Source of the DNA: Jeongeupia naejangsanensis
GTDB lineage: Bacteria; Pseudomonadota; Gammaproteobacteria; Burkholderiales; Chitinibacteraceae
DNA length: 64,000 bases
Assembly (NCBI RefSeq): GCF_016865585.1
Contig: NZ_JAESND010000006.1
Span: 173,593 to 237,592 of the forward strand
Direction of reading: 5' to 3'
This document shows positions 34,341 through 42,490 of this stretch, one piece after another. The notes under the pieces were generated by a model. It saw nothing but the letters and a program-made list of their open reading frames with translations. It was not told where the DNA came from and did no database searches. The translations under genes were made by a program, and so were the position numbers. Positions within the stretch are counted from its first letter, which is position 1. Each line of letters begins with the position of its first letter.

Positions 34341-34825
34341 AACGAATCCATCTGGCGCTGTGGCTGCTGCCGCTGGCGGCGTTGCTGACTGTGGGCTTTG
34401 TGATCGTCAACAGCCTGGGCTGCAACTACGAACTCAGGATCAACCATCGCAATCTGAGTTACTACGGCGTCTGCCGCTTCGGCGACGTCACCTTTCTCGA
34501 GTCCGACCAGCAAACCGGTTCGCAGTGGTCGGTGTCGGCGTACCAGATCTCGATCGCCAATCAGCTGATCTTCCTGGTCCGCGAGCGCCGGCAGCTGCGC
34601 GACGGCGCCGGCAGCGTGCAGTTGCTTGACGACTACAACCACACCCAGAACCAGTACCTGCTGGTCAACTATGCCTGGATGCCGGTCGACGATGGCCGGA
34701 TCGCGCTGTTCCAGACTTCACCGCACCACGACGTCTGGCTTGGCAAACGTGACGGGCCGATCGACCTGATGGATGCCCTGTTCCCGCGCCAGCCGCCGGA
34801 CTGGCGCACCAAGGCGGCTCAGTAG
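34337..34825 (+). CDS. Small membrane protein coupled to the ToxR-like regulator (possible ToxS/VtrC-like partner)
   Basis: 162 residues. One N-terminal membrane helix (ALWLLPLAALLTVGFVIVN) and a periplasmic domain with two cysteines close together (LGCNYELRINHRNLSYYGVC). No direct similarity to ToxS is claimed. Its ATG overlaps the regulator's stop (ATGA), its topology and size match the co-component partners of ToxR- and VtrA-type regulators, and it has no other neighbour on its strand. Its stop overlaps the MocR gene's stop by a few bases. Confidence 0.7.
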   Translation: MKRIHLALWLLPLAALLTVGFVIVNSLGCNYELRINHRNLSYYGVCRFGDVTFLESDQQTGSQWSVSAYQISIANQLIFLVRERRQLRDGAGSVQLLDDYNHTQNQYLLVNYAWMPVDDGRIALFQTSPHHDVWLGKRDGPIDLMDALFPRQPPDWRTKAAQ

Positions 34826-36114
34826 ATCGCCCGTGTCCGTGGCATCAGCGCTTGCGCCAGATCGGCCGCCAGCGTGTCCAGATCGTCCAGTCCGAGGTTG
34901 CCGGTACTGATGCGGATCGCCGGCGGGCTGGCGAGCCGGAACGGCTGACCCGCCTGGACCGCCCAGCCGAGCGATGCGAGGTGCTGGACCGTGGTGGTCT
35001 CATTGGCGACCGGCACCCACAGGTGCAGCCCCTCGCCGTGATCGACCACGTCGATACCGTGCCGGTGCAGACCGGCCTGCAGCGCGCTCCGGCGCGAGGC
35101 ATAGGTCTGCCTGACCAGCGCCAGCGCGTTGTCGTCGAGCATGCCCTGCCATGCTCGCGCGACGACGCGCTGCATGAGCGGGCTGACCCAGCGTGGCGCG
35201 AACGAATGCCGGCGCATCATCGTTTTCAGCACCGGGCCGTTGCCGGCGGCGAATGCCAGCCGTAGTTCCGGCCCGAGGAATTTGCTCACCGACAGCACGT
35301 ATACCCATTCGCACGAAAAAATCTGCAACGGCGGTGGCGGCACGGCGCTCAGCGCGCCCCAGTGATCATCGATCACCAGCAGACAGTCGGCCGACCGTGC
35401 CAGTGCGAATTGCCAGGCTTGCCATCGCTCGCGCGAGTAGCTGACGCCGGTCGGATTATGGGCGCGGGCGGTCAGGATCACCGCGCAGGCATCCTGCAGG
35501 GCTGCCGCGCTTGGCACCTGTGCGCCGGCGGAATCCACCGGCAGCGGGACCGGTTTCAGCCGCAGGCTCACCAGCAGCGCCAGCAGCGGTGGCCAGCACG
35601 GATCTTCGACCAGCACCTTCATCCCGGGGCGGCAGCGCTGGATCAGCGCACGTTCAATGGCGTCGAGCACGCCGGAGAACACCGCAACCGGGCTGTGGCA
35701 GCCCGCCGGTTCGAACATCCAGCGCTGCGCCAGCGCCAGCAGCGCCGGATCGTCCTCGCCGGCATCGTAACTGGTCAGCGGGCTGGTCGCTGGCAGCCAG
35801 TCCGGTTTCAGGCGCGGTAGCAGCCGGTCGTCGACATTGCCCGATGCCAGATCGCGCAAGCCGGCCGGTACCGCCATGTCGATCGCCGCATGAACGACCT
35901 CGTCCGCGACATGGGTACCGCGTCGGCCATCGGTCACGATGGTGCCGGCGTCGCGCAGCATTTTGTACGCCGAGGCGACGGTATTCGGGTTGACGCCCAG
36001 CTGGCCGGCCAGCACGCGAACCGACGGCAACTGGTGGCCAGGCTTCCACTGGTCGAACCGGATCATCCGGTCGATGGAGGCGACGATCTCGAGGGCTGTG
36101 CTTCCTTCCAGCAT
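34819..36114 (-). CDS. MocR-type regulator (GntR helix-turn-helix fused to aminotransferase domain)
   Basis: 431 residues. N-terminal GntR winged helix (LPSVRVLAGQLGVNPNTVASAYKML) and a fold type I aminotransferase domain from about residue 85, with HNPTGVSYSRE, LLVIDDHW and the PLP-lysine segment LSVSKFLGPELRL (Lys278). MocR proteins sense PLP or PLP-amino-acid adducts and act as activators or repressors (GabR, PdxR, PtsJ). It is divergent from a seven-gene operon that includes a pyridoxal kinase and a PLP-handling protein, which fits control by vitamin B6 status. Confidence 0.88.
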   Translation of the reverse strand: MLEGSTALEIVASIDRMIRFDQWKPGHQLPSVRVLAGQLGVNPNTVASAYKMLRDAGTIVTDGRRGTHVADEVVHAAIDMAVPAGLRDLASGNVDDRLLPRLKPDWLPATSPLTSYDAGEDDPALLALAQRWMFEPAGCHSPVAVFSGVLDAIERALIQRCRPGMKVLVEDPCWPPLLALLVSLRLKPVPLPVDSAGAQVPSAAALQDACAVILTARAHNPTGVSYSRERWQAWQFALARSADCLLVIDDHWGALSAVPPPPLQIFSCEWVYVLSVSKFLGPELRLAFAAGNGPVLKTMMRRHSFAPRWVSPLMQRVVARAWQGMLDDNALALVRQTYASRRSALQAGLHRHGIDVVDHGEGLHLWVPVANETTTVQHLASLGWAVQAGQPFRLASPPAIRISTGNLGLDDLDTLAADLAQALMPRTRAIY

Positions 36115-36332
36115 TTATGTACTCATTCAAAATAAATTAAAAACAAAACAAAAGCAGATGACGCCAGCCCCACCAGTGTTGCAGATTTTTCGAGGAGAGA
36201 TCCAGTTTGCTTGTTGCAGACCCGTTCAGGCCGCGGTTCTGCTCATTCTTACAGAAATTTCCCGGAAGGTTATTAGCATAGCGTACATCGATATCGTCAT
36301 TTCAATGTCAAGAAAATAAAATAACAACAAGC

Positions 36333-36361
36333 TTGACGAAAGCATTCTGGCATCATTTAAT
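36333..36361 (+). promoter_or_regulatory. Candidate sigma-70 promoter for the diiron oxygenase operon
   Basis: TTGACG (36333-36338), 17-bp spacer, TTTAAT (36356-36361). The -10 overlaps the first 13-bp direct repeat, as expected for a regulated promoter. Confidence 0.6.
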
Positions 36362-36391
36362 GAACTAGTTCATAACGATTAATGAACTAGT
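36357..36391 (+). promoter_or_regulatory. Direct repeats, putative MocR operator
   Basis: TTAATGAACTAGT occurs at 36357-36369 and again at 36379-36391, exactly 22 bp apart (two helical turns). The first copy extends into a perfect 14-bp palindrome ATGAACTAGTTCAT (36360-36373). Direct repeats at helical spacing are the usual MocR binding pattern. Confidence 0.7.
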
Positions 36392-36503
36392 ACAAAATTA
36401 CGGGGTTCGAGGTTGGCATGGCTCTGAACACCCGGATTCCGGCTGCATGACACGCAGCAGCACCCTGCAACTTCAACGCAGTATCTGCATGAGGCACTAA
36501 CCC

Positions 36504-37472
36504 ATGGCTTACTCAGAAACGGTACGTGAAGACTCGGTCGCAACCATGCTCCAGCGGCTTTCGGCGCTCTGGCGGACGCGTGCTGCGGTCAATCAGGGGC
36601 CCGGCGACTACGCCGGCCTGGTCCTGGACGCGGAAAAGCACGATTTCAGCGAGTCGCTGCTGCCATTCAAGGACCACGAGGCATGGCGGTCGGCGCCTGC
36701 GGCGCTGAAGTCGCAGTGCCTGTCCTACGCGTGGGGGATCTACAACCTCAAGACGATCTATATCGAGTGCGACATCGTGACGCCGGCGTGCGAAGACCTG
36801 ATCAAGGCGCCGCCGGGCTTTACCAAGAACCGCGAGCTCATCCAGGACGTGATTTCCGAGGCCTTGCTCGACGAGGCCTTGCATACCCGCATGTCGATCG
36901 GTGCGTGCAACTACATCTACCGCGAACGCGGCCTCACCCCGCTGGATTTCGAGGACTTCAATCTGGTGCGCTGGCGTGACGAGGCACTCGCGACTTGCGG
37001 CGCCGAGTGGGAGCGCCGGCTGACGCGCTTCGGCATTGCGTGCGCCAGCGAGACGCTGATCACCGATTACCTGAAGACCATGGCCGAAGACCAGTCGATC
37101 CAGGCGATTTGCCATCAGGTCACCCGCACCCATGCCGTCGACGAGTGGAGCCATTCGAGCGTGTTCAGCTTCGTTGCCGCGGATCTGGTCCACGGCCTCA
37201 GCCAGAGCGAGCGGCAGCATCTGCGCACCATCATCCAGAAGACGGTGCAACTGTTCGCCAACAACGAGCTGGGCGCGTGGCGCGCGGCATTCGATCTGGT
37301 CGGCCTGCCGGATTCCGACGCGATCCTGAACGATACCGGCGACAGCAACGAGATCGGCGTTTACACCGATTCGGTCGAAGCGCTGATCGAGCGGATCGGC
37401 CTGGCCGACCGCAGCGTACGCGCAGCAACCTCGTTGCCGGCAACGCAGGCCTTGGCGGAGGCGACATCATGA
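36504..37472 (+). CDS. AurF-like diiron oxygenase (N-oxygenase family)
   Basis: 322 residues. The seven diiron ligands of AurF can be placed by spacing: Glu88 (IYIECD), Glu124 and His127 (LLDEALH), Glu183 (ASETLI), His210, Glu214 and His217 (THAVDEWSH). AurF-type enzymes oxidise amines to hydroxylamines or nitro groups; the substrate here is unknown. The gene leads an operon and overlaps the reductase gene as ATGA, so the two probably form an oxygenase-reductase pair. Confidence 0.82.
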   Translation: MAYSETVREDSVATMLQRLSALWRTRAAVNQGPGDYAGLVLDAEKHDFSESLLPFKDHEAWRSAPAALKSQCLSYAWGIYNLKTIYIECDIVTPACEDLIKAPPGFTKNRELIQDVISEALLDEALHTRMSIGACNYIYRERGLTPLDFEDFNLVRWRDEALATCGAEWERRLTRFGIACASETLITDYLKTMAEDQSIQAICHQVTRTHAVDEWSHSSVFSFVAADLVHGLSQSERQHLRTIIQKTVQLFANNELGAWRAAFDLVGLPDSDAILNDTGDSNEIGVYTDSVEALIERIGLADRSVRAATSLPATQALAEATS

Positions 37473-38509
37473 GCACGGTACTGCATGCACGCTGCGAGCA
37501 GGCGCATACGGAAGCCGGCGGCGTGAAGGTGTTCACCTTGCGCGCCCAGAACGTCCTGAGCGATCTGCATCCTCACCTCGAACCCGGCGCGCATGTCGCG
37601 ATCGAATACCCGGATACCCGCGGCATCACGCAACAACGCTGCTATTCGATCGTTCGTCGCCCGGCGCACGACACCTTCGAAATCGCCGTCCGGAAAACCG
37701 GCAACCAGGGCGTCTCGGACAGCCTGCACGCGAGCCTGAACGCCGGCGAGACGCTGGCGATCAAGTACGCGGCCAGCCATATCAACGTGGGCACGGTCGC
37801 CTCGCTGCGGCGCGTGCTGATGCTGGCCGGCGGGATCGGCATCACGCTGCCGATCGCGCTGATCCGCGAACTGGCCAAGCTGGCACAGCAAGGCCAGCCG
37901 GTGCCGCGTGTCGACCTGTGCCTGTGCACCAAGTCCATTTCGGCGGTGCCGTTCCTGCACGAACTGCTGGAGCTCGATCTGCGCAGCCCGTGGTTCAGCG
38001 TCCGCATTTTCGTCACCGGCGATGCCATCCAGTCACGGACGCCGCACTTCCATGCCGGCCGGCCGAGTGATGCGGATCTGGTCGAGCTGAACCAGCTCGA
38101 CGCCGTGGTGATTTGCGGCAGCCACCAGTTCGCCAGTGCGCAGCAGGCCGCAATGCGGCGCCTGCATCCGGGGGCCAAGGTGCTGATCGAGTCGTTCACG
38201 CCACCCGCCGCGGCCGAACCGATCGTCGTCGACGCCGCGCTGGCGGCGCCGCAACTGGCGATCGCCGGGCTGGACCGGACGCTGCGCGCCGATCCGCGGC
38301 AGAGCGTGCTCGACCTGCTCGAGGAACACCGGATCCCGATCAAGAGCCAGTGCCGTTCGGGGATTTGCGGCAGTTGCCGGATCAAGATCGTCGACGGCGA
38401 ATGCCGCCGCGAGGCCGACTTCGCGCTGAGCCCGGGCGAACAGGCCGAAGGCTATGCGCTGGCGTGCTGCACCTACCCGACGCTGGCCACCTTGACGATC
38501 GCCCTTTAA
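37469..38509 (+). CDS. Ferredoxin-NAD(P)H reductase with C-terminal 2Fe-2S domain
   Basis: 346 residues. N-terminal FAD/NAD(P) reductase (QRCYSIVRRP flavin motif, LMLAGGIGITLPIALIREL nucleotide motif) and a C-terminal plant-type ferredoxin with CRSGICGSC (CX4CX2C) and a later cysteine in LACCTY. It is laid out like the reductases of Rieske oxygenases (vanillate demethylase type). It most likely feeds electrons to the diiron oxygenase, whose stop it overlaps. Confidence 0.87.
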   Translation: MSTVLHARCEQAHTEAGGVKVFTLRAQNVLSDLHPHLEPGAHVAIEYPDTRGITQQRCYSIVRRPAHDTFEIAVRKTGNQGVSDSLHASLNAGETLAIKYAASHINVGTVASLRRVLMLAGGIGITLPIALIRELAKLAQQGQPVPRVDLCLCTKSISAVPFLHELLELDLRSPWFSVRIFVTGDAIQSRTPHFHAGRPSDADLVELNQLDAVVICGSHQFASAQQAAMRRLHPGAKVLIESFTPPAAAEPIVVDAALAAPQLAIAGLDRTLRADPRQSVLDLLEEHRIPIKSQCRSGICGSCRIKIVDGECRREADFALSPGEQAEGYALACCTYPTLATLTIAL

Positions 38510-38542
38510 CCCACTGACCGACCACGCGTCGAGGAGCACGCA

Positions 38543-39358
38543 TTGAACTCACCCGGTTTCGATCTCCCCCTGAAGGGGGGCGGGGTGCTTTATCCGCAAG
38601 CGCAGACCCAGGCTGAAATCACCGCCAATCTGGCATCGGTCCGCGAGCGCATCGCTGCGGCATGCGCGCGCGCCGGCCGCCTGCCGGACAGCGTTCGGCT
38701 GTTGCCGGTGTCCAAAACGGTCGACCAGTCGCGCATCCGCATGGCCTATGCGGCCGGCTGCCGGGTTTTCGGCGAAAACAAGGTGCAGGAAGTCCAGCAG
38801 AAATGGCAGGAGATGGCTGATCTGGGGGACGTCGACTGGGTGGTCATCGGCCATCTCCAGACCAACAAGGTCAAGGTGGTCGCCAAGATGGCCCGCGAGT
38901 TTCAGGCGCTTGACAGCCTGCGGGTGGCCGAAGCGCTCGAGCAGCGGCTCCAGCTCGAGGGGCGCACGCTGGATGTGCTGGTCCAGATCAACACCTCGGA
39001 CGAGGCCAGCAAGTACGGCCTGCACCCGGACGTAGCCGCGTCATTCGTCCAGCAGCTGCGGCAGTTTCCGTCGCTGCGGGTGAAAGGGCTGATGACGCTG
39101 GCGGTCCTGTCGACCGACGCTGAACGGGTTCGCGCGTGCTTCGTGCGCCTGCGCGAACTGCGCGACCGCCTGCGGATTGATTTGCCGCCGGGCATGCACA
39201 TGGACGAGTTGTCGATGGGCATGTCCGGTGATTTCGAAATCGCGATCGAGGAGGGGGCTACCGTCGTACGCGTCGGTCAGGCCCTGTTCGGCGCACGTGC
39301 ATTGCCGCATCACCATTACTGGCCGAACCAGGCCCTTACTCAGGAGCACACCCAATGA
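38543..39358 (+). CDS. YggS/PLPBP-family PLP homeostasis protein
   Basis: 271 residues from a TTG start with GAGGAGC just upstream. After about 22 extra N-terminal residues the conserved fold begins. The PLP lysine is Lys58 in LLPVSKTVDQ; FGENKVQEVQQKW, HLQTNKVKVV, SMGMSGDFEIAI and TVVRVGQALFG are all present. The family binds PLP without catalysis and buffers free B6 vitamers. Being inside this operon is unusual; the chromosomal copy normally sits near proC or pilT. It overlaps the next gene as ATGA. Confidence 0.9.
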   Translation: MNSPGFDLPLKGGGVLYPQAQTQAEITANLASVRERIAAACARAGRLPDSVRLLPVSKTVDQSRIRMAYAAGCRVFGENKVQEVQQKWQEMADLGDVDWVVIGHLQTNKVKVVAKMAREFQALDSLRVAEALEQRLQLEGRTLDVLVQINTSDEASKYGLHPDVAASFVQQLRQFPSLRVKGLMTLAVLSTDAERVRACFVRLRELRDRLRIDLPPGMHMDELSMGMSGDFEIAIEEGATVVRVGQALFGARALPHHHYWPNQALTQEHTQ

Positions 39359-40071
39359 AATCGGTTCTTGCCATTCGCCACGTCCATTTCGAAGACCTCG
39401 GTACGCTCGAAGGCGTGCTGGCATCGCGCGGCTTTCACATCGAGTACGTTGACGCCACCACCGCCAAGCTGGCGGCACTGGATCCGCTGGCACCCGACCT
39501 GCTGGTCGTGCTCGGGGGGCCGATCGGCGCGTACGACGAAACGATCTATCCCTTCGTCGACGACGAACTCAAGCTGATCAGCGCACGGCTGGCGGCCGGC
39601 AAACCCGTTCTCGGCATCTGCCTCGGCGCACAGTTGATCGCGCGTGCGCTGGGCGCCAAGGTCTACCCGCTCGGCGTCAAGGAAATCGGCTTCGGCCCGC
39701 TCAGCCTCAGCGATGCAGGGCTGGCCTCGCCGCTGGCGGCACTGAACGGTGTCTCGGTGCTGCACTGGCATGGCGACCAGTTCGACATTCCGGCCGGCGC
39801 GGCGCATCTGGCCGGCACCCGTATCGGCGCCAACCAGGCCTTTGCGCACGGCCCGAACACGCTGGGCCTGCAGTTCCACCTCGAGGCCGACACCGCCCGG
39901 ATCGAACAATGGCTGGTGGGGCACGCCGCAGAGCTGGGGCAGGCGGGCATTGACCCGCGTGTGCTGCGCAAGCAGGCACTTCAGTACGGCCCGGCGCTGT
40001 CCAAGGCCGCGCGTGAAGTGGCCGAGCGCTGGCTCGATACCGTGATTTCCGAACAGACCTCGCCTGCATGA
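39355..40071 (+). CDS. Class I glutamine amidotransferase-like protein
   Basis: 238 residues. The catalytic triad of class I amidotransferases is present: Cys89 (LGICLGAQLIARALG), His175 and Glu177 (GLQFHLEAD). It resembles the free-standing GMP-synthase-like group (YfeJ) rather than a dedicated subunit. It could provide ammonia or cleave a gamma-glutamyl bond. It is coupled by ATGA at both ends (39355 and 40068). Confidence 0.85.
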   Translation: MKSVLAIRHVHFEDLGTLEGVLASRGFHIEYVDATTAKLAALDPLAPDLLVVLGGPIGAYDETIYPFVDDELKLISARLAAGKPVLGICLGAQLIARALGAKVYPLGVKEIGFGPLSLSDAGLASPLAALNGVSVLHWHGDQFDIPAGAAHLAGTRIGANQAFAHGPNTLGLQFHLEADTARIEQWLVGHAAELGQAGIDPRVLRKQALQYGPALSKAAREVAERWLDTVISEQTSPA

Positions 40072-41000
40072 ACGACATTGACGCACCCGGGCGGCGGCGC
40101 GCGACAACCGCGCTGCCGATCGACGTGATCTCGATCCAGTCGCAACTCGTCTACGGCAGCGTGGGCAACTCGATCGCGGTGCCCACGCTGCAGCGGATGG
40201 GGCTGCACGTGGCATCGGTGCCCACCGTGCTGCTGAGCAACACCCCGCACTATCCGTCGGTGGATGGCGGGGTGATTCCGGCGACGTGGTTCGCCGGCTA
40301 CCTGCGCGAGCTGGAGCTGCGCGGCGTGCTGCAGGCCACGCGCGCCATCGTCATCGGCTATCTCGGCTGCGCCGATCAGGCACGCATGCTGGCCGGCTGG
40401 CTGGCGCACGTGCACGAACACTGGCCCGACATCCGCTTTTATGTCGATCCGGTGCTCGGTGATTACGACTGCGGCATGTATGTCGAGCCGGAGCTGGTGC
40501 TGGCCTATACCCAGCACCTGTTGCCGCTTGCGCACGGGCTGACGCCGAACGGTTTCGAGTTGGCGCGGCTTGCCGCGCGCCGGCTGGCGACGTTCGACGA
40601 CGTGATCGACGCTGCGCGCGTCTGGCTGGCCGGACGGGCCGAATGGGTCGTCGTGACCTCGGCCCAAGCGCCGGGTTCCGCCGACGCGCCGCTCGGCGTG
40701 GCGATCGTGACGCGTGACGACACCCGGGTGCTGACGCATCCGCGCATTGCCTGCAATGCCAAGGGCACCGGCGACCTGTTTGCCGCAGTGCTGACCGGCC
40801 TGCTGCTGGCCGACGTACCGCTGCACGATGCCGTCCAACTGGCCTGCGACGAAGTGACCTCGGCACTGCAGTTCTCCCACCAGTCAGGCTATGCGGAGCT
40901 GAGCCTGAATTATCCATCCCGACTTGGAGCCCCCCACCCCTTATGGACACGACCCCGCACAAATACCGGCTCACCGTCTGGCAGCACGGCGAACTGCTAG
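40068..41000 (+). CDS. Pyridoxal kinase (PdxY/PdxK family)
   Basis: 310 residues. The ribokinase-like fold is shown by ISIQSQLVYGSVGNSIAVPTLQ-type opening, YVDPVLGD, GLTPNGFELA and the catalytic NAKGTGDLFAAVLTG. It phosphorylates pyridoxal (and perhaps related vitamers) to the 5'-phosphate. The last 20 residues (RLGAPHPLWTRPRTNTGSPS) have no family character and read through the start of the next gene. It sits among PLP-dependent genes and under a MocR regulator. Confidence 0.88.
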   Translation: MNDIDAPGRRRATTALPIDVISIQSQLVYGSVGNSIAVPTLQRMGLHVASVPTVLLSNTPHYPSVDGGVIPATWFAGYLRELELRGVLQATRAIVIGYLGCADQARMLAGWLAHVHEHWPDIRFYVDPVLGDYDCGMYVEPELVLAYTQHLLPLAHGLTPNGFELARLAARRLATFDDVIDAARVWLAGRAEWVVVTSAQAPGSADAPLGVAIVTRDDTRVLTHPRIACNAKGTGDLFAAVLTGLLLADVPLHDAVQLACDEVTSALQFSHQSGYAELSLNYPSRLGAPHPLWTRPRTNTGSPSGSTANC

Positions 41001-41194
41001 GCTTTTTCGAAACCGAGGCGCCAGGCGCACGCGAAGCATTGGCCACGATCACTGCCCAGTTGCCGGCGGAGCAGGGCTTTCGTACCCAGCGTCTGGTGGC
41101 GTACGGCGAACGACGCATTCTTGAAAGCGGTCCGGACGGACTGCGTTTACTGGGAGCAGAAGCGCTGTTTCAAGCTGCGCCGCTGGCCGAATGA
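40943..41194 (+). CDS. Uncharacterised 83-residue protein of the diiron oxygenase operon
   Basis: 83 residues (MDTTPHKYRLTVWQHGELLG...), soluble, rich in Glu and Ala, no signal peptide or cysteine. No family recognised. It overlaps the kinase gene by 58 bp in another frame and the aminotransferase gene by ATGA. The alternating polar/hydrophobic start (YRLTVWQHGELLGFF) suggests a beta strand pair. Confidence 0.6.
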   Translation: MDTTPHKYRLTVWQHGELLGFFETEAPGAREALATITAQLPAEQGFRTQRLVAYGERRILESGPDGLRLLGAEALFQAAPLAE

Positions 41195-42453
41195 CCCTGC
41201 CGGAGCCGCATCGAACCATGCCCACTTCCTACCTCATGCATGCCTATTCGCGTCAGCCGGTTTCGTTTGAACGCGGATCGGGCGCGCTTCTCTGGGACAC
41301 CAACGGCCGGGAATACCTCGACGCCATCGCCGGCGTGGCGGTCACCAATCTGGGGCACGCGCATCCGGAAATCGCCGCAGCCATTGCCGATCAGGCGGGC
41401 CGGCTGATCCATACCTCCAACCTGTTCGGCATCGAATGGCAGGAGCGGCTGGGGGCACGCCTGTGTGCGCTGGCCGGCATGGACAAGGCTTTTTTCTGCA
41501 ACTCCGGTGCCGAGGCCAACGAGACCGCGCTGAAACTGGCCCGGCTGCATGCGCAGCGTCGCGGCATTGCGCAGCCGCTGGTCGTGGTGATGGACAACAG
41601 CTTTCACGGCCGCACGTTCGCGACGCTGGCTGCCAGTGGCAACCCGGCGGTGCAGCAGGGGTTTGCGCCGCTGATGCCGGGCTTCATCCGTGTTCCGTTC
41701 AACGACATCGCGGCCCTGAGGCAATGCGCTGAAGAACACCCCGACATCGTGGCCGTCCTCGTCGAGCCGGTACAGGGCGAAGGGGGCGTGCACGTTGCTT
41801 CTCCGGCCTATCTGCAGCAGCTGCGCGCACTGTGCGACGTCCGGGGCTGGCTGATGATGATGGATGAAATCCAGACCGGCCTCGGGCGGACCGGCGCATG
41901 GTTCGGCTTCAACCATGCCGGCATCGTGCCCGACGTGATCACGCTGGCCAAGGCGCTCGGCAACGGCGTACCGATCGGCGCCTGTCTGGCACGCTCGACC
42001 GCTGCCGCGCTGTTTGTGCCCGGCAATCACGGCTCGACCTTTGGCGGCAATCCGCTCGCCTGCCGGGTCGGCTGCTGCGTACTCGACATCAGCGAGCGCG
42101 AACAGCTGCCGCTAAGGGCGAAACAACTGGGCGAACAGCTGCTTCGCGGCTTGCAGGTGCGGCTGGCCGGCCATCCCGGGGTGCGCGGCGTCCGAGGTCA
42201 TGGACTGATGATCGCGATCGAAATGGCTGCGCCGTGCACGCCACTGGTCGAGCGCGCGCTGCGGACCGAGGCGCTGCTGATCAATGTCACGCGAGAGCGG
42301 ACGATCCGATTGTTGCCGCCGCTGATCTGTACCCCGGTGCAGATCGACCAGATCGTCGAGCGCCTGTCGCGGCTGGTTCTGCTCTGGCTGACCGAGCAAG
42401 CCGCAGCCGCCGTGTCGGCACAGCCGGCCAGCGTTGCACTGGCCGGCGGCTAG
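41191..42453 (+). CDS. Class III aminotransferase (acetylornithine/ornithine aminotransferase-like)
   Basis: 420 residues; conserved sequence starts about MPTSYLMHAYSRQPVSFERG (the ATG at 41218), so the ATGA-coupled start at 41191 adds nine residues. Motifs: CNSGAEANETALKLAR, NSFHGRTFATLAASGNP, PVQGEGGV, DEIQTGLGRTGAWF, and the PLP lysine in DVITLAKALGNGVPIGAC. It is close to ArgD, but its operon differs from arginine operons, so it probably acts on an omega-amine in a specialised pathway. Last gene of the operon. Confidence 0.87.
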   Translation: MTLPEPHRTMPTSYLMHAYSRQPVSFERGSGALLWDTNGREYLDAIAGVAVTNLGHAHPEIAAAIADQAGRLIHTSNLFGIEWQERLGARLCALAGMDKAFFCNSGAEANETALKLARLHAQRRGIAQPLVVVMDNSFHGRTFATLAASGNPAVQQGFAPLMPGFIRVPFNDIAALRQCAEEHPDIVAVLVEPVQGEGGVHVASPAYLQQLRALCDVRGWLMMMDEIQTGLGRTGAWFGFNHAGIVPDVITLAKALGNGVPIGACLARSTAAALFVPGNHGSTFGGNPLACRVGCCVLDISEREQLPLRAKQLGEQLLRGLQVRLAGHPGVRGVRGHGLMIAIEMAAPCTPLVERALRTEALLINVTRERTIRLLPPLICTPVQIDQIVERLSRLVLLWLTEQAAAAVSAQPASVALAGG

Positions 42454-42490
42454 GGCTGGCTGTTTTCGGGCCCCGATCGTTGTCAGTGGC

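Larger units (their letters stand above)
36115..36503. other. 389-bp divergent promoter region, MocR to diiron oxygenase operon
   Basis: The left half is very AT-rich and probably holds the mocR promoter (no single box chosen). The right half has the promoter and direct repeats listed separately. The last 110 bases before the oxygenase gene show nothing clear except a GAGG ribosome-like site at 36491-36494. Confidence 0.5.
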
